From Natronorubrum aibiense (GTDB lineage Archaea > Halobacteriota > Halobacteria > Halobacteriales > Natrialbaceae), in the NCBI RefSeq assembly GCF_009392895.1, contig NZ_CP045489.1, forward strand, positions 62,001-126,000: DNA of 64,000 nt, read 5' to 3'. Numbering within the stretch: the first letter of the stretch is position 1; the number at the start of each line of letters is the position of its first letter. Position numbers and translations under genes: made by a program. The notes below the pieces were generated by a model. The model saw only the letters and a program-made list of their open reading frames with translations, had not been told where the DNA came from and made no database searches. This document shows positions 8,318-17,500 of the stretch, piece after piece.

Positions 8318-8659
8318 TGTATTGGACGTCCCAAGTAAAACAGTAGTGTTGCACGGTCGTAGAACAGTCCTATCTCGTTGTAACCGATTTGCAACGATCA
8401 ATCGGAGCAGCACGTCGGTCACGACAGACGACCACAAAGGCTTTACCCAGAACTCCGAGTTGGATTCGATAAATCTAGGATTCACTTAGCGAATTCTGGT
8501 GCACTTGAACAGTTATCAATATAACAGAAAGTTTAATGTGATGATAGCCCTCCTCGAAAACACGAACAAACGAATCGGAGTTGCTGCGAAAGACGACTGA
8601 ACGACGTATCGACATTAGAACATGCTTGCCGCGACACATAGTGGAAACACTGTAACAGG
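8318..8659. promoter_or_regulatory. Divergent control region between the CARF regulator and the restriction operon
   Basis: This 342-base gap holds no convincing gene; the open frame covering part of it is an upstream extension of the regulator. It contains the palindrome at 8377-8395 and a small inverted repeat GTTAT-CAAT-ATAAC at 8512-8525 followed by an AT-rich stretch (AGTTTAATG), which could include promoter elements. The restriction operon starts with ATG at 8660. Confidence 0.45.
8377..8395. promoter_or_regulatory. Palindromic candidate operator
   Basis: GTTGTAA-CCGAT-TTGCAAC is an inverted repeat with 7-base arms, one mismatch and a 5-base spacer, about 60 bases upstream of the CARF regulator start. 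A matching half-site GTTGCAA, in the context CCGTTGCAAATG, occurs at 7610-7616 in front of the dpdA-like operon. The shared motif suggests one regulator, possibly the Csa3-like protein, acting on both promoters. Confidence 0.4.
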
Positions 8660-9523
8660 ATGACTACAGGACACTGGTACGAACGATTTGATGACTCGGA
8701 AGCGTTTCAACTCGTGGACATAGTACACACAAGAACACCGGCAATTGTCGTCAAAGACTCACAATTACAAAAGCGGGGAAAACAGGCGCGAGCGCAACTC
8801 CGATCGCTCCCCCTGTTTCAGTCGCTTGGACTGAATCGAGTTGTTCACACAGACCTGTGGGATAACGAGTATAGCCCAATCGATTATGAACATATCTCGA
8901 GCGAGAACGTAGATCCTGAAGAGGTCGAGTTCCCCCTCGTGCACGTGGTTACGCAGGACGGTATCCTTGAATACGGCGAAGAGGACCTCGTCCGTCGACT
9001 CCTAGAGCGTTCGCTCGACGAGGATGGACAATACGTCCTGATTACGGACACGACGGCGCCGCGGACACCGACCTATACAAAAAAGCCCGGGCGGTCCGTC
9101 GTGGACGACTTCCCAGCTATCGCAGTCCGCGATTACGCCTCGCTAGCGAACTCGTTTCTAGAGGACGCCCTCGATGGTCGATCGCGGATTCCCGTAGTCG
9201 ACACGCGAAACGTGTTCTTCCACGCCGCATCAGCGATCCACGCTGAGGCAGGCGCTCCGGCCGACGGTATCGAAGCGGTGTTCGACTACACTCGAGCACC
9301 GACTGACAGTCCGGTGTGGGACTCGGCCCGCTACTTCGTCGAGCACGACCTCGAAAATGTGCTAGAAGACTACTCTGACCACATCCGCGAGGCCCTGCGT
9401 TCATGGACTGAGAAAGGAGACACTCAGCGGGTCGCCAACCACATTTTAGAGGTGCTCCGGATCTGCGACTACGACGCATCGACGCTCGAAAACTACCGAC
9501 AACGAGACCCTAACTACAGATGA
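8660..9523 (+). CDS. Unknown protein, first gene of the restriction-type operon
   Basis: A 287-residue acidic soluble protein that I do not recognise. No P-loop, metal site, zinc pair or membrane segment is visible. The middle part (FPLVHVVTQDGILEYGEEDL; then QYVLITDTTAPRTPTYTKKPG; then IPVVDTRNVFFHAASAIHAE) has a hydrophobic alpha/beta look. The C-terminal 80 residues are predicted helical. It is the promoter-proximal gene of a seven-gene operon and overlaps the next gene by four bases (ATGA). It may be lineage-specific to archaeal versions, since I match the following five gene types, but not this one, to DpdG-K. Confidence 0.7.
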   Translation: MTTGHWYERFDDSEAFQLVDIVHTRTPAIVVKDSQLQKRGKQARAQLRSLPLFQSLGLNRVVHTDLWDNEYSPIDYEHISSENVDPEEVEFPLVHVVTQDGILEYGEEDLVRRLLERSLDEDGQYVLITDTTAPRTPTYTKKPGRSVVDDFPAIAVRDYASLANSFLEDALDGRSRIPVVDTRNVFFHAASAIHAEAGAPADGIEAVFDYTRAPTDSPVWDSARYFVEHDLENVLEDYSDHIREALRSWTEKGDTQRVANHILEVLRICDYDASTLENYRQRDPNYR

Positions 9524-10410
9524 CAGCTACCTACGAGACGAACGACAACAAACCGCAGAAAGACCTCGTGAACTACACGACGGTTCGCGTCCCCGAATTA
9601 CGGCTCATCTACCGCAACCTCAAGGCCGCTGATGGCGGGCCAATGAACGTATCCACGCTCAAGGACGCGATGGTACCGAGCGACGACGATGGCTCGAAGG
9701 ACGACGCCCACCTTGAGGCATGTTTCAAGTTCCTCCGCGCGATCGATCTCCTCGAACGCCCCGAGGACCGCGTGGTTTCACTGCTCAACGAGGACGTTTA
9801 TTCCGATCTCTCGTTCGAGCTCCGGTTGCTCTACCACATGAACCGTCAGGACCATCCACAGGACCACATCGTCGAGGCCCAGCGCGTTGCCTTCGAGTTC
9901 GCCCCAAAGACAGTCGAGCGTGAGCGCCTCGTGACCGAACTCAACAACGAGGTGGGATACATCAACTGGAATAAGGAAAAAATCAATGGCTGGTACCACC
10001 TCCTCGAGGGCATCGGTGTATTGTCGTACACCGACTCTCGGGAGTTGGTGCTGTCGCCGCGGCCGGCGCTGCTGTACGAACTCCTCGAGACCTTCCGGGA
10101 CGAGGAGAACTCAACCGACTTCGGCGCTGCGGTCGGCTGGATTGAGAACGAGTTCCTCACCGTCCTTACGACCCGCCCCGGGACCCCGCGACTCCACCAG
10201 GGTGTCACCGACACATTGCAGACCCTGATCGACGAGGATTACATCGACGTGCGCGGAATGTCGGATGCGAAGAACGAGGTCGTGCTGCCCTCGACGCACT
10301 CCCGAAACGAGGAACCGAGTGTGACGAAGTTCGAACTTCACGGCTGGCCGGAGGAACCACCCGCAAGCAAACGCTACCCTCTCGACCGATTCATGGAGGT
10401 GGACGCATGA
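9520..10410 (+). CDS. DpdG-like protein, winged-helix type, role unknown
   Basis: A 296-residue protein of helical, winged-helix-like composition (VPELRLIYRNLKAADGGPMN; then DAHLEACFKFLRAIDLLERP). A second repeat-like region lies around residues 130-185 (ELNNEVGYINWNKEKINGWY; then GIGVLSYTDSRELVLSPRP). No catalytic motif is visible. Its size and its position directly before the large ATPase match DpdG of bacterial Dpd loci, where the order is DpdG-H-I-J-K. I cannot confirm this without a profile search. It overlaps both the gene before and the ATPase after it by ATGA. Confidence 0.6.
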   Translation: MTATYETNDNKPQKDLVNYTTVRVPELRLIYRNLKAADGGPMNVSTLKDAMVPSDDDGSKDDAHLEACFKFLRAIDLLERPEDRVVSLLNEDVYSDLSFELRLLYHMNRQDHPQDHIVEAQRVAFEFAPKTVERERLVTELNNEVGYINWNKEKINGWYHLLEGIGVLSYTDSRELVLSPRPALLYELLETFRDEENSTDFGAAVGWIENEFLTVLTTRPGTPRLHQGVTDTLQTLIDEDYIDVRGMSDAKNEVVLPSTHSRNEEPSVTKFELHGWPEEPPASKRYPLDRFMEVDA

Positions 10411-13400
10411 GCGAGTATCCCATTGACTGGTCCGACGACACCGTTCGACAATACCTGACTGCGGAGGCGCACCAGAAGTCCAAAGAAGAGTTCGAGCGTA
10501 CTCACATCGACATCGACAAGCTCAGGGCAGACTACCTGTTCCCCCACTCGACGAACGACGAGTTCGTCACGCAGGAGGAGTTCCGCGACGCGATCCTGAA
10601 ATCAAACACCAAAGACGACAATCGGATTTTTATCCTGCGCGGGGAGACCGGGAGTGGCAAGAGCCAGCTGTGCCAGTGGCTCGAGTACCAGATCGGACAA
10701 GACGCTGACTCCGGTGTGGACGACACGCACGTTGCTCTGCACGTCTCCCGGAGCCAAACCCGAATCAAAGACATCGTCGAGATTCTCACAGAACCACTCG
10801 AGATGGATGTCAATGTACGCGATGTCGGCGGGCTCGATCCCGAGAAGGTCGCGAACGCGATGATTGCGAATCTCGAGGCGTACAATCCGATGCTCGAGTC
10901 GTTCACAGAGGAGGAGATTCAATCGCTCGTCGAGGATCGTCCCCAGAGCACCGATCTCCGTGGTATCCTTGAAAAGAACGTCCGCAAGTACCAGGAGGCG
11001 GTCCTGAGCGACGATGAGGAGGACATTCCGGAACTTATCACAGAGAAGGACTACCGCGACCTTTCTATGGTGGCGTTCGGGATGGCGAAAGGTGGCGACA
11101 CGATTTTCCCCGCGCTTCAGAGTTTCATCGATCAAGAACTGTCCAGTAAGCTCGGTGTTGGCGACTTCCAGCAACGGCTTAAGGAAATCTCCGAGGAATA
11201 TGTCGCTCAGGGGCTCCGCCCCGTTTTGATCTGCGAGGACCTCACTACGTTCAGCGTCCTCAAAGAGCAGTTACTGGACCACATTTTCCAACTCGACAGT
11301 GGACACTACGACGTGGTGCTCGGGTGGACGACCGGCTGGGAGAAGGACAACGTCGACAAGGCACTGGGAACGAACGAGGATGCTCAGACGTACATGAAGG
11401 ACCGCGCCGAGGGGTACCTCAGCACCACTGACGACACGGGCCAAGCGTACTTCCTCACGGACGACGTCACCGTCGAACTTGCGAGGAAGTACCTCTCTGT
11501 CATTCGAGAGGATTCGAGCACATCAGCCGACGTTGAGATCCCTGATGGGGACTTCGACGGTCTCTATCCGTTCAACGCGGAGTTCGTCAAGCGGGCCTAC
11601 GAGAACCTCGTCCAAGACGGAAACGAACGTCGGACACCGAGGCTGCTGCTCATGCGTATCGTCCGTGAATGTCTCACGTCGACGAGACCGCCCTTCGAAG
11701 CTATCGACGGCAACCCGTACGTCAAGCAGTTCCCGACGCCAGTCTCGCTGGACTACCCCGCAGAAGTCCAGTCGATCGTGAAATGGTACGGCATTCCGAC
11801 TGCTGAGGGTAACATGCGGGTGCCCCGCAGTGTGTTCGAACTCTTCGACGTCCCGGTCCCCGAGCGCACTGTCAGGACCACAGAGTCTGACGTGGTCTTC
11901 GACGCGGACACCGGTCCAGCGCCCGACCTTCGGCTACGGCAGATCGACGGACAAATCGAGCCCGGTGCGACGATCACGGTCGAAGCGTTACTGAGCGACC
12001 GTCCAGAGTCGGACGTCGAAGTGACCATTGACGGGACAATCGTCGGCTATTCCGACGATGACGGCCGGTTGTCGGTGACACTTCCCGACGAGGAAGGCGA
12101 AGTGGTTCTCGGCGGTGAGAAAGCCGACTTGACTGGGACGCTTGACTTTGCAGTCGGAACGGACTCGCTCGCATTGATTCCGACGCCGTCCACCCCGAAC
12201 GAAGGCGAGACGGTGCGGCTTACCGCCCGCGTCAACGGTGAGCCAACACCGGGGGTCTCAGTCGAACGCGATGGAGAGGTGCTTGGTACGACTGGTGAGG
12301 ACGGGACATTCGAACTCCCCGCTGACGATCCGCCCTCGATGACCATCGCCGCGGAGTACGAGAATCTTGAAGACGAAATCGAAGTCCGGATTGCAGGGGC
12401 TCGGACCTATCCGGTCGAGATTGACTACGACAGCGAGACCGTTGACGAGTACCTTTTCGACTACCAGCAGTGGGTGTCCAACGGCGAGGAGTACTCTAGT
12501 TCGACGACGCTGCGAGATGGGGCGGCGGAGTTACTCGAAGGGTGGTATGACCCAACTCGCCTCGCCAACCCCAACTCGTCGACACGGGGAATAGAGGGGA
12601 TCTACTACACCCGTGGTAACCAGGTCCCGGTCTCGCTGCAGGGGGTCGACGAGCGGACGGGAATCAGCGTCGAACTCCCGTTCGGCTCCGAGTACGACCA
12701 GATCTACGAGCCACTGTTCTGGTACGGGGTCAGCGCTGATGGCGAACTCCCCCGTGAGGACCGCTACGACCTCAACTACGGGCTACTGCGTAACTGGGCA
12801 GACGACTCCGTTGCCGAGTTTAAACGAGGGATGCGTGAGCGTATCGAGGATTGTTTCGAAGGCTGGACCATCGAGGAGTTCGTCGTCGTAGCCCAGTACC
12901 TCCTCATCAATGCGGCGCAGGGGAAAACCGAGTTGACGCGCGACTTGGTGTTCGAGTCCTACGATCTCTCGACGAACGACTACCCCCACCCATTCAAAAA
13001 GCGGTTCAAGAGGACTCACCCCTTCTTCGAAGCGTTCAGCAACTTGACCACCAAGAGCAGCGTTCCAGCCGACCTCGCGGAGGGGTTCTTCAAGATCAAG
13101 GAGAACTTCGTCGATTCAGAGCGGCTGAACGAGGCCTACGGAGCGGTCGCCAACGACCTCGAGACATACCTCGAGGAAGCGATGTTCATCGACACCAATA
13201 ACCTCCCAGATGCGTACAAGGTTGGAACGACGCGGAAGAAGGCGACAATCAAGCTAGCGTCCGTCCTTGAGTGCGTGAAGGTCTTCTCACAGGAGGTCAA
13301 CGGACTCGGTCCGAGTGATATCGAGTATATTACTAAAACCGTAGAAGAAATTGACGAATGGTACGACAAGAGCCACTCGCTGCACGAACTCCGGGAGCTA

Positions 13401-13775
13401 TACGACGAGTTGCTAGAGATCATCGGCGACCTCGACGTGAACATGCGTACTAGGTGGGAAGAGAGACGGGAACGCCTCGATGACGAGGCTCAGTTCCAGC
13501 TTGGGGCGTTCGCGAAGGACATCGAGCGGTTCCGGGAGATTGAATCCGCAGGTGGACATGAACTCGTCGGACTGATGCACGAGTTCGAGAAAAGTCGGGA
13601 GAAAGCCGAAGAGTGGAAAATCTACGAGGCCATCGGCGAGATGATCGAGACTGCACGAGTCGTCGATATTCCCGAGATAGACAACGAACTGGAGAGCGCA
13701 GTCAGAGACTCCGAGGAGTTCCATGACCTCGTCGGGACACGCAACGAGATTGCCGACGTCATCGGAGGTGAGTGA
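10407..13775 (+). CDS. DpdH-like large P-loop ATPase with internal Ig-like repeats
   Basis: An 1,122-residue protein with an N-terminal P-loop ATPase domain: Walker A GETGSGKS at residues 79-86 and a Walker B-like RPVLICEDLTTF near 270-285. Residues about 505-655 contain two beta-sandwich, carboxypeptidase-regulatory/Ig-like repeats. Each has the pattern G-x-T-V/I-x-L/V followed by an x-V-x-V/I-D/E-x-D/N-G turn (VEVTIDGTIVGYSDDDGRL and VSVERDGEVLGTTGEDGTF). The C-terminal 450 residues are helical and partly coiled coil. It follows the DpdG-like gene with an ATGA overlap and precedes the coiled-coil gene by two bases. It probably provides the motor or switch of the restriction complex. There is no signal peptide, so the Ig-like repeats act inside the cell. 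Confidence 0.68.
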   Translation: MSEYPIDWSDDTVRQYLTAEAHQKSKEEFERTHIDIDKLRADYLFPHSTNDEFVTQEEFRDAILKSNTKDDNRIFILRGETGSGKSQLCQWLEYQIGQDADSGVDDTHVALHVSRSQTRIKDIVEILTEPLEMDVNVRDVGGLDPEKVANAMIANLEAYNPMLESFTEEEIQSLVEDRPQSTDLRGILEKNVRKYQEAVLSDDEEDIPELITEKDYRDLSMVAFGMAKGGDTIFPALQSFIDQELSSKLGVGDFQQRLKEISEEYVAQGLRPVLICEDLTTFSVLKEQLLDHIFQLDSGHYDVVLGWTTGWEKDNVDKALGTNEDAQTYMKDRAEGYLSTTDDTGQAYFLTDDVTVELARKYLSVIREDSSTSADVEIPDGDFDGLYPFNAEFVKRAYENLVQDGNERRTPRLLLMRIVRECLTSTRPPFEAIDGNPYVKQFPTPVSLDYPAEVQSIVKWYGIPTAEGNMRVPRSVFELFDVPVPERTVRTTESDVVFDADTGPAPDLRLRQIDGQIEPGATITVEALLSDRPESDVEVTIDGTIVGYSDDDGRLSVTLPDEEGEVVLGGEKADLTGTLDFAVGTDSLALIPTPSTPNEGETVRLTARVNGEPTPGVSVERDGEVLGTTGEDGTFELPADDPPSMTIAAEYENLEDEIEVRIAGARTYPVEIDYDSETVDEYLFDYQQWVSNGEEYSSSTTLRDGAAELLEGWYDPTRLANPNSSTRGIEGIYYTRGNQVPVSLQGVDERTGISVELPFGSEYDQIYEPLFWYGVSADGELPREDRYDLNYGLLRNWADDSVAEFKRGMRERIEDCFEGWTIEEFVVVAQYLLINAAQGKTELTRDLVFESYDLSTNDYPHPFKKRFKRTHPFFEAFSNLTTKSSVPADLAEGFFKIKENFVDSERLNEAYGAVANDLETYLEEAMFIDTNNLPDAYKVGTTRKKATIKLASVLECVKVFSQEVNGLGPSDIEYITKTVEEIDEWYDKSHSLHELRELYDELLEIIGDLDVNMRTRWEERRERLDDEAQFQLGAFAKDIERFREIESAGGHELVGLMHEFEKSREKAEEWKIYEAIGEMIETARVVDIPEIDNELESAVRDSEEFHDLVGTRNEIADVIGGE

Positions 13776-13777
13776 CC

Positions 13778-14521
13778 ATGTCATCAAATCTTGAAGAAAC
13801 AGTCGAAGCGCTGCGATCGAAAGCGGATGACTACCAGGAGGCAACGAACTTCGAGGCTAAACTAGGGGAACACACCAGGAGCGCGTCGTCGCTGGAGACG
13901 TCTCTCGTCGGGCTTCGAAAGCGGATGGAAGAGGTTGAACGACTGAACGATATCTACACGCGGGTCTTCGGCCGTGACACGCCCGGGGCAGTCGAGGACG
14001 CGCGCCATCGAGCGCGTCAGGTTCTGGACCGGACCGCGGACGACTACTGGGAGGTGATTGACGACGACCGGAGCGAACAGTACAAGGCCAAGGTCCAGAC
14101 TGCGAAGTCAGAGGCCGACGACGCGCGGACACTCCTCCGTGCGGAACTGAACGATCTCCAGACCGCTTGGCAGAGCGACGTCCGGGCGGCAAAACGGATT
14201 CAGACGCTGATGCCCGACTCTCGGGAGTCGTCCCGGCTGCTCAACGACATCGAGGAATTTGTCGGCAAACGCATATGGGATGACTCCACCGACGTCAACT
14301 CTCTGCAGGGGGAGTGGCAGGGACTTGAGCGGAAGTGGAACGACGGCGTCGTCAGCTGGAACGAACTGCAGAAACGGTACCGCCTCGGCGACGACACGAT
14401 CGACCTCCTGAAGGAGCTCGCACAGGGTGAGAACGTCTCCTTCCGTGACCTCGACGGTGACGTCGTAGAGGAACTGCTGAACGTCGACGAGTTCCGTGAC
14501 GTACTCGAGGTGACGCTGTAG
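13778..14521 (+). CDS. Coiled-coil protein, DpdI-position gene
   Basis: A protein of about 247 residues that is almost wholly helical and charged, with heptad-like stretches from residue 10 to 120 (for example SLVGLRKRMEEVERLNDIY). No enzymatic motif is visible. The start chosen is the ATG at 13778, two bases after the ATPase stop; an in-frame GTG at 13772 would overlap that stop. It sits between the DpdH-like ATPase and the first DpdJ-like helicase, the place and approximate size of DpdI. A scaffold or coupling role between ATPase and helicase is plausible but only inferred. Confidence 0.6.
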   Translation: MSSNLEETVEALRSKADDYQEATNFEAKLGEHTRSASSLETSLVGLRKRMEEVERLNDIYTRVFGRDTPGAVEDARHRARQVLDRTADDYWEVIDDDRSEQYKAKVQTAKSEADDARTLLRAELNDLQTAWQSDVRAAKRIQTLMPDSRESSRLLNDIEEFVGKRIWDDSTDVNSLQGEWQGLERKWNDGVVSWNELQKRYRLGDDTIDLLKELAQGENVSFRDLDGDVVEELLNVDEFRDVLEVTL

Positions 14522-14523
14522 GA

Positions 14524-17500
14524 ATGGAGAACCCGACTCAGCGCGCCACCGAGGCCGTTAGCGCTTACCGGAACCACTTTGTCGGCCGGACGGGGCCGGC
14601 CGCGCGAAGCATCGCGAACCGTCAGGAGCGGTTGCTCGAGGACCCTGACGGTCTGGTCAACGTCCGTGGGCCGTATCTTCAGGCGCTGGACGTGCCCAAC
14701 TGGAGCGATGAGTCATGGCGATCGTTCGCCTCGCGCGTAAGGCTGAACCCGCTCATCAAGAAGACCTTCGACGATCTAGGGTTCCGGCGCCTGTACGACT
14801 TCCAAGAGCGGAGCATCGAGACGATCCGTGACGGTCACGACACCGTCGTCACGGCCGCCACTGGCCGGGGGAAGACCGAGGCGTGGCTGATCCCGATCCT
14901 CGACCGCATCTTAGAGAAGAAGCGCCGTGGCGAGGCGGACGGCACGACCGCGACGCTCATCTACCCCACCAAGGCCTTGGCACAGGACCAGTTCAAGCGG
15001 TTGGTCCAGTACCTCTACCGGATCAACGAGCAGTGGCCGACAAATCAGCAGATCACGATCGGTATCTACGACGGCGACACGCCGACGAACGTGAGCGCGA
15101 ACGCTCAGGGGTATCTCGAGTCGTCGTTCAAGTACACCGAGTGTCCCGGCGCGAACGAGGATCTCGAGAAATGTCGAAACTGCGGTCAGGGGGTCCACGT
15201 CCACCACAGTGGGCAGTCTTACGAACTCCGCCCAGAGAAGCGTCAGTGCACCGAGGACGTGCCGCTCGATTTCATCCGCCTCACCAAGCATTCGATCCTC
15301 ACCGAGGGCGTTGACATCCTGTTGACGAACCCGGACACGATCAACATGAAGCTCGTGAACGTTAACGCACCCGACGAACACGAGACCTTCGTGTATGATC
15401 CCGAGTACCTCGTGTTCGACGAGGTACACACCTACGACGGTCTGTTCGGGAGCTATACCGCCACGCTGACCAAGCGCATGCGCGCCCTCCGCGAGGACCG
15501 CGGGTGCGACGATCTTCAGGTGATCGCCAGCAGTGCGACCGTTGAGAACGACGTCGAGCTATTCCAGCAGATCAGCGGCGCGACAGAGGTAAAGCACGTC
15601 GACGAGCAGACCCGCTCGCTCGATGCGCCATTGGAGACGGGTATGCCGCCCGCGTTCACTGAGTCGACGCTTGACGAGGCAGATCTGCTGGCATTCGCAC
15701 GCGGGAAGCAGACTCCTCCGTTGTTGGCCGACATTGATTTTGACGTTGACGCGTCGATACACGACGACGACCGATTACTCGAACTCCTTGGCGACGAACT
15801 CTTCGACGTCATTGCGAACAGTGACGGGGACGCGTCACCCGTCGTCACCGCTTTCCGGGCGCTACACGCCGAACTCTCCACGGAGCCCCGGACCTACGAG
15901 GCCTTCCTCAGGTGGGTCACGGAAGAGTTCGACCTAACGGAGCCCGAGGCCGAACAGGCGCTGGAGAACTTCACTCTCCTCGGGACGTTCTCCGGCCTCC
16001 TCGAGAACCGAACCCATCTCTTTTCGTGGCCGATAGACGGCTTCTACGCCTGTGCCGCCTGTGATGCGGTGTATACCTCGCCACAGGAGACGTGTCGGGC
16101 CTGCGGTCACGGCTTCGTCACACGCAGCACATACTGTAGCCGCTGCGATGACGAGTCGCTGGTCGCGTGGTTCTGTCCGTCGTGCGAGCAACTGGACCCC
16201 TATGTCCCGAGCGAGGAGGGTGAACGCCGTGCCGACGATGAACACCACTGTCAGCGCTGTCTGGAGGGCCGCAACGAGGAGGTACGCTCACTTCGGGTTA
16301 CCTTCCAGCCGACACTCGAGTGCGAGTCCTGTGGGGAGCGGACGACGCGGTCGACGCGGACGTCCTGTCAGGAGTGCGCAACCGATCTCGTCCATGTCGG
16401 ACCGGACCGGTACCAGTGCCCGAATCCTGACTGTGAGACAAGTGTCGAGTACGAACCCGGCTGTTCCGCCTGCGGCGGAGACCAGCGACCGGTCACAGGC
16501 GACGGTCCAGTTGACTGTCCTGGCTGCGGGCAATCGTACGAAGCGGACGTTCCGGAGACCTGTGACTGCGGCCGATCGCTGACGCAGACGCGACTGGTTC
16601 CCTGGGTGTGTCGGAAGGACTCCTGCGACCGGGAGTACTTCGGCGACCCGCCCGACACCTGTCCCTGCGGATCCTACACGTTCGCGCGAGCGGGGCTGTT
16701 CGAAGTGCTCGCCGACTCGTTCTGCGAGTCTTGCGGGACGAGTACCGTCGGAGATCCGGTCTGTGACTGCGACAGTACTGTCAGGACGCGAGAAACGCCG
16801 TTCCAGGCGTACCAGACTATTCAGCCGGACGGGAGCGTGCGAGCAGCAAGCTCGTTCTCGAGCGTCGCGCCCTGCACGCACCAAGGGCTGAACTACAATA
16901 CAGACCGACGATACGACGAGCTTGTCCGAGGGCCGGGGAATCTCGCAGTGACGACCAGCCAGTACCTTCTCCGGCGAGTCGCCGACGAAGAAGGGCACAA
17001 AGCGGCCAAGCTCCTCTCGTTCGCGGACTCCCACCGCGACATGAAGGAGGTTGACCGTGATTTCTCTGAGCCCGAAGTGGCGACGCTGCTGGACCAGACG
17101 CTGGTCGAGACCACCCGTCAGCGCGAGCCGTGGATCGACGCTGAGACCGTTCTCGACGATGCGATGGGACTGATCGAGGACTTCGGCGACGAACTGGCAC
17201 CGCCTCAGGATGTCCGCGGGGTTACCTTCAATCTCGCTGAGGAACTCGTCGACGTCCCAAGGCGGCACATGGACACCGAGGAAGCCGTCCGAGACCGACT
17301 CCGGCGCCGGCTGTATCCACACAGTTACGCTGGTCGGTACGGGGAGTTTGGGGGTGCTCTCGCAGACGACGGACTGGTCGACATCCGACTCAATCCGGAT
17401 GTCCGAGCGGGGCTCTCCGCCGAGGAGCGAGGAATCGTACAGGAGGTCGTCAAGAACGGCTCTGGAACCTCAATCGAAAAGATCGATCCGCCGTCCCCGT

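Noticed and set aside
8318-8485. N-terminal 56-residue extension of the CARF regulator
   Set aside because: It does not look like CARF sequence, overlaps a palindromic operator candidate, and a better start lies at 8317.
16288-17322. Long antisense open frames within the GC-rich helicase genes
   Set aside because: They are frame shadows produced by high GC codon bias, with no coherent protein features.
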